Positions 22,496 to 34,440 of a stretch of DNA of 64,000 nt are shown in pieces. Origin of the DNA: Athripsodes cinereus (lineage: Eukaryota; Arthropoda; Insecta; Trichoptera; Leptoceridae). Made by a program: the position numbers and the translations under genes. Every line of letters starts with the position of its first letter. The stretch's first letter is position 1. A model generated the notes under the pieces. It was not told where the DNA came from, did not search any database, and saw only the letters and a program-made list of their open reading frames with translations. The stretch is taken from positions 25,190,299 to 25,254,298 of the forward strand of contig OX388329.1 in assembly GCA_947579605.1 (NCBI GenBank), in the 5' to 3' direction.

Positions 22496-23240
22496 AAATA
22501 AATCTCTCCCAATAAAAAAAACATTGGTTTTCGAATTTCATTATATTTTGTTGATTAAATGTATTATTATTCTTGATTCTTTTTTCGTTGTTAATAATTT
22601 CTACGGCTACCAGAGCAATACCAGGTATAATTATCATAAATACTGTTCCATACGTTTCACAAGTAAACATCATTGTAGTACTATGAATGTGGAAAAATAC
22701 AATAATAAAATACATAATTATAATCGTAAACCATATTTGGAGGCATTCATCAGAGTTTCGATGTTTTTATGTCGTTCTGTTATTATTTGTTTGAGCAAAC
22801 AAGTACCCACTTTAGTCAGAAAGTATGTTTGGTACATATAATATCACCGAACATAGGAGAAGTGAAAAAAAAAAACATATAAAACAATATGACTGGAAAT
22901 AGTATACAGTGGTTATCGAGGGGGCAAAAGCCAAATGCAAATAAGCGGAACAAGTTTTTACTAAAGAGACTATTCTTTCGAAGTGGGTTTTTGTTTAGTA
23001 TCTCACAAACGTCAAACTGGCGCTTTTGATGAAAGATTATCTAGCCTCAAGACTATTATCTATTACCTTAGAAAAGTTGGTAGACTAAAAATTTTGAAAA
23101 TACTCTTAAGTGGAGACCGCGGCTTCATGATTAGTAAAAATAAATATTAATTTGATGTTTCTGAGATACCTGTTTGATCCATGTCGTAAACTTTTTTTTT
23201 TTTTTTTGAACAAAATACGGCAGTTGCCTTATAATCAATT
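22496..23240. other. AT-rich DNA, no gene seen
   Basis: Overlapping frames on both strands (22467-22841) are unrecognised. Confidence 0.4.
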
Positions 23241-23241
23241 T

Positions 23242-23420
23242 GATTCGTCGGTAGCCTGGCGGTAGAGTCTCGGCTTTATGCACATGAGGTTGAGGTGGTT
23301 CGATCCCAGGCGTCGGCACACTTCCCTTTCTCACACAAGCTTTTAGTTTACTATGTAAGGTGTATAAGGTTGTATTTATGTTTATAGCAAAAACTCAGAT
23401 ACATCTCATAAAAAAATTTA
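23242..23420 (+). mobile_element. SINE-1, tRNA-derived
   Basis: The A-box region is GGTAGCCTGGCGGTAGAGTC and the B box GGTTCGATCCC (23297-23307). A body follows with CACAAGCTTTTAGTTTACT, GTGTATAAGGTTG and AAAACTCAGATACATCT, then an A-rich end. This copy is the most diverged of five (others at 28716, 32445, 48733 and 51945). Confidence 0.8.
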
Positions 23421-23489
23421 AATAACTACATATTATATGTATAAACTTTTACAAATAAGGTTAGTTTGAAAGTTACATTTAACATATTA

Positions 23490-23610
23490 TTTCATGGAAT
23501 CCCACTCTTCACTGTAAGTTTTCGAGTGTTCTGTAAAAGCCAGGTTGTCGTAAAACATCACAATTTAAGACATTTAAAACCTGGTGGGTGGAGGCATGCA
23601 CATTTTACAA
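23490..23610 (+). mobile_element. SINE-4 5' half
   Basis: It contains ATCCCACTCTTC, GTAAGTTTTCGAGTGTTCTG and TAAAAGCCAGGTTGTCG, in the order of the SINE-4 5' half. The LINE-like 3' end is missing. Confidence 0.6.
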
Positions 23611-24960
23611 TACAACCACGTATAAAAAGTACAACAATCATATAACCTTCAAAAACATTAATTTGATAAAGGTATAAACTTTAGAAAATTTTGATTTTAT
23701 CGATGTGGTGTTAACTTTGTGTTAGTTAGGTAATATTGCTTTTGAGGATGACAGGGTCCTTGTCGAGACGTTGGTTGCACGTGAAATAAAATATTATATT
23801 TTTAATAAAGTTTTGGCTCCAAAAAGTCGTAATGAATTGAAAAAAAACACTATATTTCTCGGAAGGTAGAAGAAAATATTTTGATTAAAAAAATATAAGA
23901 ATTATTTATAGTATTGGTACACAAGTAGGAAGTAGAATTCCTCAATTGGATAAATTGAAACACGTGTTTCGTTCTACTATAGATTAAACAACGCGAAAGA
24001 AATGTCTTTCGACGTATGAGGTCAATCAGAGATTACAAGAATTCTACGAATTAATGTGAGCATGTCGGATAGAATATTGTTACATAAAGATTGTACCGGA
24101 TAAAGTGTGAATGTTATATAAATTGCCTTCGTAGCTTGCATCACTTTTGAAGATAAATAATAATTGCTTCAGAATTAGATTATAGAGTAACTTGGTAACT
24201 TTCTTTCGCGGGGAATAGTCCTCACTATTTTGTCTTTTCCACGCTACCACTAACAATATTAACCTTTCGATTTGAAAGCATAATTTTCATTCATCTTTGA
24301 CAAATATTCTTTATCGTTCAGACAATTAAGTAGTTGTACAAATAAAAGTTCAAATATTAATTAAAGAAGGTATATGTAAACTAAAGTAAACAATGTATTA
24401 TTTATTCTTTGTTTTTTTATAGTTAGTAATACCTATATTGTGTAGTTGTTTCAGATATTTTTGTTGTTGTTTAGTTATGTTTGTTCCCACCTATAAAGGG
24501 TCATAAATTACTAGTAAGGCCCAATTATTTTTCGTTATATTTAGATGGCTACAGCTACTGGTTGTACAAGAGTAGTAGAGTAATATATTGTCGTATCTAT
24601 GTACATAATAATATTGCTAGTAGATGCCTAATGCAAACATCAGAAATTTACTTGCGTATGATTTATAAGGCGGCCAATACGGGTGAACTCTGACGATTTA
24701 TAATATTTTGTATTTACTTAGTACCTACGTACTTTTAGTATAATATTTTGTATTAGTAGTAGTAGTAGTCTGTATGTTATTTGTTCTGTTCACCCTACAC
24801 CCTCTCAAAAATATAAAAATAATAATAATATTAGGTACCTACCTATAAATATATATATTTGTATGTATACCTACACAGAGTATGCAGAGCACTTTGGAAA
24901 AAATAGCCACCCTCTTGTAACCCGTTAAAACTGCCTCCCCGTTCGTGAAATATTAAAAAT
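23611..24960. other. AT-rich DNA, no gene seen
   Basis: A (TAG)n run lies at about 24753-24770, with TACCTACC words near 24835. The plus frame 24481-24693 is unrecognised. Confidence 0.4.
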
Positions 24961-24964
24961 CAAA

Positions 24965-25345
24965 TTGCGCTTCTCTTTATTCCTCCCCCCTCCTCCTCTT
25001 CATCTCACCCCCTACTCTCCTTTCGCAGCAGCAGCGCTCTTACTTTTCCCTCCCAGCTCCACCACTACCTCCACCTCCATCCCACCACCTACAACTCCAC
25101 ACAACCATCCAATCTCCCTCGCCTCAAACCCCGCGTATAATATAAAAATGAAAAATGTATTCGAAAAAAATTAATGTCCGTCTATTATTTATAATTTGTG
25201 TTTTATGTATATAAGCCGAACCACCGCGAGCCACCTCTGTATATATAGTATACGTTGTAGTAGGTTCGTCCTTGTCTCTCGCGCTCGCGTAGAGGGGGAT
25301 GCCGCGAGGCGACTTCACACTCCAGAGACGGGCGGTAAAGGTGGA
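24965..25345. other. Pyrimidine-rich and GC-richer island
   Basis: Positions 24980-25125 are almost pure C/T on the plus strand, with CAGCAGCAGCGC at 25026-25037 after TCCTTTCG. Positions 25195-25345 contain TATATAAG, TCTCGCGCTCGCG and CGACTTCACACTCCAGAGAC. The composition is unlike the neighbours. A polypyrimidine tract followed by CAG could be a 3' splice site and TATATAAG could be a promoter. No coding exon is visible, so this is only a flag. Confidence 0.35.
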
Positions 25346-25624
25346 TGGATGTGTATGCGATATTTAAAATATGAATGCGGAATCGAAATGAAATTTGATA
25401 TAAAAATGTACCCCTGGTTCGGGATAACGCCGCTTGTATTTATACCAACTCACACCATCCAAAATATATACATTGACATATTTATATTTTTAATATATTA
25501 TATTGTTGGATATAATACAAACCTGACCAGGACATCTGCATTATATTATAAAATATATTCTTAGTAATTCTTCCGTTTGTTAATGTAACAAAATAATAGC
25601 ATAATTCAGGACGGATGTAAGACT

Positions 25625-25816
<192 letters not shown>

Positions 25817-26488
25817 GATGACACGCCCCATCACCCTTGAATCAAAAATTTCAAATGACCTCTTCGTTATTTATTCTTTATTGTGGATTTATAACAAGAA
25901 TTTTGACATTAAATATATTTGCATTGTATATACTTACACTTACCTATTTGAAATTAATTGGTAGTACCTATGTTATTTTTTTTTTAGTCTTTTGTTATCT
26001 AAATTGTGTCATTGTACTATTTTTAGATTGTTTCCTTTATCTGGTGATAAAATATCATTGATTATTTAAATTACAATTAACATTTTTCTATTTTATTATT
26101 GACATTTTAATCTAGGTATTATAGACTAATTCTTACGACATTTCAACTATTGACTACATTTCTTATGACATTTAAAATATTTGTACCATTTCTCATAGAT
26201 TTTTTTTTCTTTTTCTATCTACTTGACATCTCCAAACTTAATTTCAATTTTAATTTTAATTCTTGACATATTGTTAAACATTTCATTGACATTCTATACT
26301 ATTTTGTGATTAGACTAAAATTATTGCTATTTTGTATTGATTTCCATTTGAGTTTTTGTTTTTCGACGGTTTTTTGTTCTCATCTTGCTCCAGCAGTGTT
26401 TGTTGATGAGAAATTTGATTTGTATGTTTTTTTTTGTGTATTCTTAAACATATAAAAGGCTCACGATAAATATTCGTATCGAATACAA
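25817..26488. other. AT-rich DNA, no gene seen
   Basis: The plus frame 25837-26061 is hydrophobic by base composition and unrecognised. Confidence 0.4.
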
Positions 26489-26489
26489 T

Positions 26490-26548
26490 CATTATTCAGG
26501 GGTAAGTTTATCGTAAAGGCGCGATGTCTTCCATCTAACCCAAATTTA
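26490..26548 (-). mobile_element. LINE-U-type tail with hairpin
   Basis: On the minus strand it reads GGGTTAGATGGAAGACATCG, then CGCCTTTACGATAAACTTAC. The ATCG/CGAT pair corresponds to the conserved hairpin discussed for LINE-U tails. Confidence 0.5.
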
Positions 26549-26599
26549 TCCCTTTTTACTATTACGATATCTCTTACAACTGTGGTATTTAGCAGATTA

Positions 26600-26822
26600 A
26601 TTTCATGTAACAAACATGCAGGTTGTCTTCTCCACACTAATCATAAATAAGACTTTCGGGATGGGTGGCAAACCTCATTACTGCTGAAAAAAAAAATTTA
26701 AATGTATTTTTTTCGGTATATCTCCCACTTTATTGTGTAAGCTTTCGAGTGACCTGTTAAAAAGGCAGATGTTCGAAAAAATTAAGATATTTTACATCTT
26801 GAATTCAGCGTGAGATTTGTCA
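26600..26822. mobile_element. Two SINE-4 pieces in opposite orientation
   Basis: Positions 26605-26690 are minus (GCAGGTTGTCTTCTCC, then GGGATGGGTGGCAAACCTC). Positions 26715-26820 are plus (CCACTTTATTG, then AAGCTTTCGAGTGACCTG, GGCAGATGTTCGAAAAAATT and TTACATCTTGAATTCAGCG). An A run separates them. This is either an insertion of one copy into another or a foldback rearrangement. Confidence 0.6.
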
Positions 26823-26900
26823 CGTCGTGGAAAGAGACTCTCTGAATGAAGGAGCCTGGTCTCTGCCTGTGTGCTCCCGAGAGGAGCGTTTAAGGGCGAG
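26823..26900 (+). mobile_element. LINE-R 3' end
   Basis: CGTCGTGGAAAGAGAC, then CTCTGAATGAAGGAGCCTGG and TGCTCCCGAGAGGAGCGTTT match 50215-50300. The span between GTGGAAAGAG and CTCTGAATG is deleted. Confidence 0.65.
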
Positions 26901-28710
26901 ATGACTATAAAAATACCAAGCTGCTATCTAGCCTTTTGTTTCATTCTCTTTTTGTGTAATTTCGTATTTAATAAGTACCTACTTCTTCTGTGAAATAATA
27001 TTCGAGAATGCATAAAAACACAATTAATATTTTATCTTTTTTATTATACTCCATTCACCGATACAAATGTACCTACCTAAATATAATACAAAATAAAAGA
27101 AAACAAAATCAAAAAATGTACCGAAACAAAAAAGCATCAATTTTTCAAAAACGTTCGACCGTACGTCATGTTACGATCAAGTTGAATGTAAAATATTCAA
27201 ACAGTGATATTATTCAATGATAAAATAATAAATCATATTATATTTCTGAAAAAAAAGTTATATTATATCCTATTTTTAAAACAATGTTGGTTCTCTTTTA
27301 AAAATGAGCATTGTTTTTGTTTGCAAGTAGAATAATTTAAGTCTCCATATTTTTTTACATTTCTGCCTACATGTAATAAATATGTATGTTATCCTATCCG
27401 TTCCAGTAAAAATTAAAATACCTACTCAGTATGGGTATTATGTATGCAGTATGTTGGCAAATTATTTCTGCTCACTTTTTAGAGTTGTATAATATGTACG
27501 AATGATTTTTTTACATTGTATGCATTTTAAGAGTGTTCACACCTCTAATATTTAAATCACAAACATTTGCATTAAAACGGCAATCAAATGCACTTTTTGA
27601 CATGAATTATAAAAATGTTTTTATATCAGAAAAATAACATGGCAACTTAACAATTAAGTTGTGTGTGAATATTTATTAATTAAGATTATTAAAAATAAAC
27701 GAATTTGTGTTTAAATGAAATTAGTCACCAATTAGATTAAAATTTTCGTTTTATTCTTCGATGACTAGCTCAAGTTTTTTCACTTTTATTGATAAGACGT
27801 TAAAGATTACCTGACATAAATTTATACAGGAAAAAAATATTGAAAGTGACACTTATGTAAGTATTACATTTTGTATGTAAAGTTTAAGGTTTGCTTACGT
27901 GTACAAGAATGTTAATCATTGTAATTTATTTGTTGTTCGCGTCAGTGTGTCGGTAAACCAATACACTTTTAATAATAATAATAATAATATATCTACTCGT
28001 TCTTGTTTGTACGAGGTTAAGCTAGGGGTATAATAAAATACCTAGAAGAAGTTTTAAAAAGGCTTGGCCGGAAAGGTTGGGCCTCGTAGTAGAGAAAAAT
28101 GCTTTATTGCTCTGTTTTACCTGTAATTTTATTAATTATCTTCAGCTTGGTGGTATTTCTAATCGATAGCGTCTAACAGCGGAACATTGTTACAGCCTTG
28201 TATATAGATACATATATATAATATTATTTACATGGAAGAATTGTTCCACTTTTCGAGTAGATGTTTTTGTAGTTATAACATAGTTACTATTACTACTACA
28301 ACTACTACTATAGAACTTTGTGTTTGTAAATATATTTTTACTTCTGTTATATTGCTTGACGTTTGACCTTATCCAAACCAAATCATTCAGTATTAGGTAA
28401 TAATACCAGTAAGTTTAGCAGGATCCATCATCGCAATAGAATTGGCCTCTTTTAACTACGTATATTATTTATTAAAAAAGGTGTGCATGTATAGAAATAG
28501 TAAGACCGAGAATAACATCTGAATAAAGTAATATTCTTAAAATAAATTTATATTATAGATGCATCACGTGGACTAACCATTGTATTCGTTGCCGTTGAAT
28601 TTGTTAACAAATGTGTGCAGTTCTATTTTAGAGAAAAAAATGAAGATCTGTGTTAAATTCAGTTACAAAATATTTTTTACACACGGCGTGTGTAATATTC
28701 TTTTTCATCC
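26901..28710. other. AT-rich DNA, no gene seen
   Basis: No repeat family is identified. Frames at 27008-27220 and 28190-28381 are low-complexity. Confidence 0.4.
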
Positions 28711-28898
28711 ATAACGAGTTCGTCGGTAGCCTGGAGGTAGAGTCTCGGCCTTGTGAACAAGGGGTCCGGGGTTCGATCCCAGGTGCCGGCAAACTCCCCT
28801 TTCACGACACAAGCTTTTAGCTTACTGTGAAAGGTGTATAAGGTTGCATTTGGGTTTATAACAAAACCCAGATATATCTTTTTAAAAAAAAAAATAAC
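28711..28898 (+). mobile_element. SINE-1, best copy, with target duplication
   Basis: The element is 28716-28893. It has an A-box region GGTAGCCTGGAGGTAGAGTC, a B box GGTTCGATCCC at 28770-28780 and a body with CACGACACAAGCTTTTAGC and AAAACCCAGATATATC. It ends in an A run. ATAAC precedes it (28711-28715) and follows it (28894-28898), as expected for a target-site duplication made by LINE machinery. It has the cleanest boundaries of the five copies. Confidence 0.88.
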
Positions 28899-29404
28899 TC
28901 TGGTCTCAGAATGTCATTCCTGACCATTGACATTGACTATATCAAAACATTGAGAATGTTTAAAGAAAATATGATTTAATTGGCTTGTTAATGATTAGGC
29001 ATTTAAAATAAATATTACTTAAAAACAACTCAAAAAAGCTTAATCAAAAATTATTGACATTGCTCCTTATTTATGCAACTTCAATACCTTAGATTTCACT
29101 GTGACTAGCTTTGCCTAAAGCTTTAGTGTGTGTATGGGTAGTATTTCTAGTGTGTTAACATTTTTCTCCAATAAAAGTACTAGTATTTAGATGATAGGTC
29201 TCTGTGTTTTCTGTTTGTATTGTAAGCTTTATGTACTGCGAATCTATCGTTTAATTTATTTGGCATTGACTTAAAAACTAATGATTGAATATCATATTTA
29301 ATCAAACTATTTCGATCATCGAATTATTATAGATGAGATGCTAATTTGTAAAATAATAATTAGATTGCATTTCAAAATGCAACTTAAAGCGATTAGTTTT
29401 AATT
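28899..29404. other. AT-rich DNA, nothing seen
   Basis: No gene or repeat family is recognised. Confidence 0.4.
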
Positions 29405-29715
29405 AAGATTTGAGACAAGACAACGTGTAGAAAAATTCACATAAAAAAGTGCCGAGGATAAGTTTGGCAGATTGAGGATTCGAACCCGAAATCTTTCGAA
29501 GAAGTGCCTATGATAAGTATAGCAGATCAGCAGATTGAGGATTCGAACCCGGAAGATTTGAGACAAGACAACGTTTGGAAGAATTCACATAAAAGAAAGT
29601 GCTGAGGGTAAATATAGCAGATTGGCAGATTGAGGATTCGAATCCTTAATCTATCGAAGAAGTACCGAGAATGAGTTTAGCAGGTCAGCAGATTGAGCAT
29701 TCAAACCTCGAATCT
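29405..29715. repeat. Two-level tandem repeat carrying tRNA B-box words
   Basis: A unit of about 155 bp starting GATTTGAGACAAGACAACGT occurs twice (29408 and 29558). Each unit holds two sub-repeats of the form AGTGCCGAGGATAAG, GCAGATTGAGGATTCGAACC. Read on the minus strand each sub-repeat has GGGTTCGAATCCTCAATCTG, which is the tRNA T-loop / B-box consensus. I see no complete tRNA. Confidence 0.8.
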
Positions 29716-30244
29716 TTAGATGAAAATTTCGAGACTCTAGCACCAGGCTGTCGTCTATTTCATTCATTCTTATGAATTATTGAAAAAAATGTTGAGATGA
29801 ATGAGAAAAAAATATGAGATTAAATAAAGCTTCCTTAGTAAAATAGTAAATTATTTTCCTATGTATTCGCAATACTTTTATCGCATTGACGATACGATGC
29901 ACAAGTATTTATAGAGTAGGCGGGTACATATCTAATTTTTCTGACTGAAGTCTAAGAGAGCACCCTCTCAAACACATTTAGTGGTGTATTTGTAAGCTCA
30001 AGTGTCTCTTTGCAAGAGAATTTCCGACGCTGTTTCCCCAAGTACCAACCTTCAACACTCCCATCAAACCACCGCTGAGGCGAACACCCCTCTTATGGCG
30101 AATACGCTACCTGGTCGATTCATGTGGTTAATTATTAACCGCTAGCCGGAATAATAATAAAAATATAAAATGGATGATGATAATAATGAATATTTTATTC
30201 TATAAAACACGTGTATGGTATAATGGGAAGTATTTATTTTTAAT
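29716..30244. other. Mostly unassigned DNA
   Basis: A GC-richer patch (30000-30160, with CACCGCTGAGGCGAACACCC and CCGCTAGCCGGAATAATAAT) looks like the end of an unassigned (AAT)-tailed retroelement. Confidence 0.35.
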
Positions 30245-30555
30245 TTCTTAAAGTTTGTACTATACTATCTCTATACTATACCCTCACGCCGTGTCCCAAG
30301 TGGGGTAGGCAGAGAGAACGGAACGCCAAACAGATCTATCTATACACACTTCCTTCGCTTCCTCCACATTCATACAGTTCCTGATACACGCACGTCGGTT
30401 CCTCTTACTCAACACGCGGCCGTCCTTGAGAATTTGATCCACGTGATCAAGCCACGTGGTTCTTGGACGCCTGCGTTTCCTCACACCCTTTCTTTCAGAT
30501 AAGTATATTCTCTTTGTCATTCTTACCTCGTTCATTCGTTCAACATGCCCAAAGT
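30245..30555 (-). pseudogene. LINE-Q C-terminal end
   Basis: An open minus frame encodes NFGHVERMNEVRMTKRIYLS, ERKGVRKRRRPRTTWLDHVD, ILKDGRVLSKRNRRACIRN, then VCIDRSVWRSVLSAYPTWDT and Ala, stopping at 30284-30286. A TATAG-type tail covers 30245-30283. Unlike 19349-19957, the Arg at the TTWLD junction is intact. The copy is 5'-truncated at about 30550. Confidence 0.85.
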
Positions 30556-30560
30556 TTGTA

Positions 30561-31060
30561 CCATATGAATTATTGGAGGAAAGCATTGTTGGTTTAGAAT
30601 AGACATCAACTAAATCCATTTTTTTTGGTAATGAATAATTTACATCATAGTATAGGATTTCTTTTTATTTATATTTTTCAGGGCGCTGAGCAGTTTTGTA
30701 ATGTAGAAGAGATAATTGTCAATTAATTCACTTTTATAAGACGTATATCTTACATTTTTTTTAAATTGAAAACTTGTACACTATTTTGTATGAAATATTT
30801 TTAGTAGCTCAGAATTGCTTCTTTAATTTACATACCTACATCGTTTTATAAAAAAATAATTTCAAAAAACTGAAATTAAGCTTTTTATTAAAGAGCGGAC
30901 TATTTTTATTCTTGTTAGAGAATACTTGCAAGTTCTTGTTGGAGTCCAATTATGATAAAATAATTATATAATATGACACAAAAAAATGTCTTAATAGAAA
31001 TTTATTATTGAACTAGGTGATGAAAACATAAATAGTAGTAAATATGAAACTCCGTAGAAC
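30561..31060. other. AT-rich DNA, nothing seen
   Basis: No gene or repeat family is recognised. Confidence 0.4.
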
Positions 31061-31061
31061 A

Positions 31062-31300
31062 CTCAAGAATTGGTCTCCCACTCTTATCCGCAAGTTTTCA
31101 AGTATCCTGTAAAATACATAAAAAATAGTACATTTGTAATCTTAAATTTAGGGATAAGGGTTGCACCTATCTTGAATATCTTAAATATTTCCTGGCACAA
31201 AGAGAACAACTTGCATATTTATTACTTGCGACTGATGGCCTGCTGGTTACTTCACTTTAGGGATATCCCATGATGGATAGTAATGGAGGTTAATTATACC
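31062..31300 (+). mobile_element. SINE-4, full-length but diverged
   Basis: AATTGGTCTCCCACTCTT, CGCAAGTTTTCAAGTATCCTG, CACCTATCTTGAATATC, CAAAGAGAACAACTTGCAT and GGATATCCCATGATGG follow the order of the family. Confidence 0.6.
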
Positions 31301-31616
31301 TAAGGTTTTTAATAGTTGTAAATTGAAAAACTGTTTTATAAATAAATAAACCTGTCGAAATTGCCCTTAACCGGGTAAAACAGATAAGTATATTGCTATA
31401 TCTAGTATGTCAATAGCGGTTAAAATTTTTATACCTACCGCCTAACCGGGTAACTTATTTATTGTGATGATGAAATGTTTTTTCTCCTGTATTTTGTAGA
31501 CATCAAAGATGCTATCATTGAAGCATTTGTACAAAGCTAACAACTCGATTCATTAGGAATATTATGAGGCTTATTTTGTGATAGTAAAATCTGCATCTAT
31601 TACAGTATTTCATAAT

Positions 31617-31845
31617 ATAGCTACTACTACTACTACTACTATACCATCACGGCATATCCCACAAGTGGGGTATATAGCACTCTTAATAAAACACTTCATA
31701 TTATTCTACTAATAAGAAGCAACTTTTTTGCCACCCATCTCGAATGTCTTGATTTTTTGCTATCGTGGAGATGACGGCTCGTATATATATTGCATCCAGC
31801 TTGTCTGCTGGCTACCCTTATTGTGGAATATGCAGTGATGTTAAA
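31617..31845. mobile_element. Inverted pair of SINE-4 3' ends
   Basis: Positions 31617-31675 are minus: a (CTA)n tail, then CCATCACGGCATATCCCACA and AGTGGGGTA. Positions 31735-31845 are plus (CACCCATCTCGAATGTCTTG to GTCTGCTGGCTACCCTTATT). The two tails face outward. Confidence 0.65.
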
Positions 31846-31974
31846 GTAGAAATACGGAAAAAATTACCCTATAGAATGAATGCACTGAATGTTTTTTACT
31901 TCATCTGTTAAATAACTGATCTACTAGAAATTTTGTTTTTTTTATTTATTGCATAAAAAATGCTTTATTTTTTA

Positions 31975-32364
31975 CAATAATAATAACTAGACAACTTTTT
32001 TTAAGTCGCGCCGTTTTGTGGAAAAACCACCGCAAGTGCCCATTCGAGAATCATAACACCTCCTAAACAATAAGGTTTTTAACCTCGCCTTGAAACACAC
32101 TCTCCAGAGTCCGGACAAACCATAGGGAATTTTATTTCACAGCAACGGACCAGCCACACAGAAGGCATGGTCAACATAGTTAGCCAGACCCCCTCTACGC
32201 GGCAACACAAGTCTAAATTTGGTCATCACAAAATCTTGCACAAATGAGGTGGCCTTTAAAAAAATACGACAATCAGAATGCGTGTGCCATACATCATCTC
32301 TGAATTGAAACTTATAAATGTTGTTATGGTAAAATTTCACGAATACGTCCTTCCTGGAGGACAC
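31975..32364 (-). pseudogene. LINE-W C-terminal end with one nonsense codon
   Basis: The minus frame reads FQFRDDVWHTHSDCRIFLKA, VMTKFRLVLPRRGGLANYVD, HAFCVAGPLL, then TGA (32137-32139). In the same frame it continues NKIPYGLSGLWRVCFKARLK, TLLFRRCYDS. The TGA stands where a Trp is expected (VAGPLLWNKIP), a TGG to TGA change. The pattern V-GP-LWN-IP...FKARLKTLLF is typical of CR1/Jockey-like LINE C-termini. The 3' end is AAAACGGCGCGACTTAAAAA. Other copies: 1244, 42000 and 49020. Confidence 0.75.
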
Positions 32365-32441
32365 TCGTTAACTTACAGATCACGTAAAAAGTTGAGTCTT
32401 TTTTTATGCGGAAAACTTCTTGGTACAAAATATTTTTCAGA

Positions 32442-32473
<32 letters not shown>

Positions 32474-32655
32474 CTTTTTTTTTTTAAAAAGATATATCTG
32501 GGTTTTTGTTATAAACCCAAATACAACCTTATACACCTTTCACAGTAAGCTAAAAGCTTGTGTCGTGAAAGGGGAGTTTGCCGGCACCTGGGATCGAACC
32601 CCGGACCCCTTGTTCACAAGGCCGAGACTCTACCTCCAGACTACCGACGAACCCA
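32442..32655 (-). mobile_element. SINE-1 with long A tail
   Basis: A T run at 32442-32485 (A tail on the minus strand, broken by a C) is followed by the inverse SINE-1 body and head. The inverse B box is GGGATCGAACC at about 32590-32600. Three overlapping frames here read APGIEPRTPC and are artefacts of the SINE head. Confidence 0.85.
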
Positions 32656-33512
32656 AAATTATTATCTGTGTTATATTATTTCGTCCATTCCTTTGATTTT
32701 ATCTCAGTTATTGAGGAAAAACAAACCTTCTTCAATCAAAGTTTTCCACAACCTTCTTTGTCTACCCTTCCCACAATATGATTTTGTGTAGTAGGTATGT
32801 TTTAATATTTATATATACTACTCCTTTTATTTGCTTGTATATATTTTATTTTAATAAGGTCTTAAATACAGATTATCTGTTGATCTGTTTTCAGTAGGAT
32901 ATATTTAATGTGAAATTAGAGTGAGCTTTGATTGTGTTTAAAACTTGTTATAAACTGTTTTAACATTGTAATAGGTGAAAGCCGTTTATGACTTGAATAA
33001 ATAAATATTCCCATTCTTTTTTTAACATTCAGAGATTGTGAATTTATCGTCAAATCGACCATGTCTTTCAGACAAAAATCTTCGTTGTTATTATTTTAGG
33101 TGTCATTAGATTGCGTCGCTACTAGAAATGACGATAAATTTATGTAAATAAACTCTTGTATTTAACAAATAAATGATATGATTACAGATTTTTACGAAAC
33201 ATTTGTATAATATTATTTTTAATATTGTAATATTTGCATTGTAACAACCTTTTTTTTAACAAACGATCCATAAAATTTTGACGCAATGTAGAAAATAATA
33301 AATGAAATACAAAAGATTTTTTCTGCTTCAGTATTCTGTTTATTGTTGTAGAAATATATATTTGTTTTATGTAAGGTTACAAGCGTCATGTAAAAATAGG
33401 TAGGTCCTAATAGTTTAACATTTTTTTCATAACCATTTTGATATTATTATTAATCCTTTGTTTATATTGTTTATCAAGCCGTAGTTATTTTAGCCGTAGA
33501 TCACCCGGCGGC
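32656..33512. other. AT-rich DNA with one short LINE-like tail
   Basis: GTGAAAGCCGTTTATGACTT then GAATAAATAAATATT at about 32975-33010 is an AAAT-type LINE tail. Nothing else is recognised. Confidence 0.4.
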
Positions 33513-33514
33513 AA

Positions 33515-33760
33515 ATAATTGGTATACCACTCTTTTCAGTAAGATTCATAATGTCCTGCAAAAGACAGATGTTCGAGAAAATAAAGATATTTTAATCTTA
33601 AATGCAGTGATCAGGTATACCTGTCGATCGGTGAATACCCATCCCGAATGTATTAACTTTTTAATTGGCACAGGAAAGACGGCTTGCATGTTTATTATAT
33701 GCATCGGTCTGCTAGCTACCCTACGCGTGAGATATGCCGTGATAATATTGTTATGTACCT
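33515..33760 (+). mobile_element. SINE-4, full length
   Basis: CACTCTTTTCAGTAAG, CCTGCAAAAGACAGATGTTC, ATCCCGAATGTATTAAC, GACGGCTTGCATG, GTCTGCTAGCTACCCTACGC and ATATGCCGTGATAATATTG occur in family order. Confidence 0.65.
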
Positions 33761-33929
33761 AGTATGATTTTGTTAACCATTTTTTTTTATTTATTTGAAA
33801 AAAAAACATATAAATTACACATATACTAAAGTACACATAAAAATCTATTGTTTACTATCCCATTAAAAAGTTATACTTGTGTATGGTAAAGATTTTCAGT
33901 AGGTACTCTTAATTTTTACACATCTAAAC

Positions 33930-34275
33930 AATTGAGGGACGCCGAGTACCCGGCACAGCACCTCTATGCCTCGCTGAGCTATGTCCCCTCGACGAAACTC
34001 TGAGGCGACCACTGCGATCAGCTTCCACCGCTGTAAACAAGCTTGTGGAGCCCAACAGGGCAAACACTTCCAAATTCGCAGAGAGGAGCTTTAGCGTTGC
34101 GGGGCCAGCTGCCTGGAACCGATTACCAGCGGATTTAAGAAAGAACCAGCCCACTGCAACGTTCAGGAGTAAGCTGAAAACACTGCTTTTCAAGAAAAGT
34201 CATGGCGCCCTTGAGATGGTCACGGATCATTAAACGGCGCCAAATATAAATTGTCTTTATTATTATTATTATTAG
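33930..34275 (+). pseudogene. LINE-T C-terminal end
   Basis: The plus frame encodes VEPNRANTSKFAERSFSVAG, PAAWNRLPADLRKNQPTATF, RSKLKTLLFKKSHGALEMVT and DH, stop at about 34231-34233. GGCGCCAAATATAAATTGTC and a (TTA)n tail follow. It is better preserved than 22210-22495 and differs in tail repeat. It stands head to tail with a LINE-S fragment. Confidence 0.8.
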
Positions 34276-34277
34276 GA

Positions 34278-34440
34278 GACAGTTTCCTGGCTGCGAAATA
34301 TAATTAGGGAGTGGACCGGCATCCGAAGTGTGAAGGAGCTGTTCCGAGCGGCGCAGGACAGGGTCAAGTTCGCCGAGGTGATGGCCAACGTTGGGGGGAC
34401 CCGACAGGGCACTCAAAGAAGAAGAAATAATAATAAACTC
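34278..34440 (+). pseudogene. LINE-S C-terminal end
   Basis: It encodes SWLRNIIREWTGIRSVKELF, RAAQDRVKFAEVMANVGGTR, QGTQRR, then an AATAATAAT tail. It is nearly identical in pattern to the end of the copy at 63430-64000 (WLRNIREWTGMRTVDDLFRA). The start coincides with the LINE-T tail, so the two were joined by insertion of one into or beside the other. Confidence 0.75.

Noticed and set aside
32406..32791. Three plus frames reading GIEPRTPC and related words
   Set aside because: They run across the T tract and head of a minus-oriented SINE-1. The same words come from any SINE-1 copy (also at 23131-23334).
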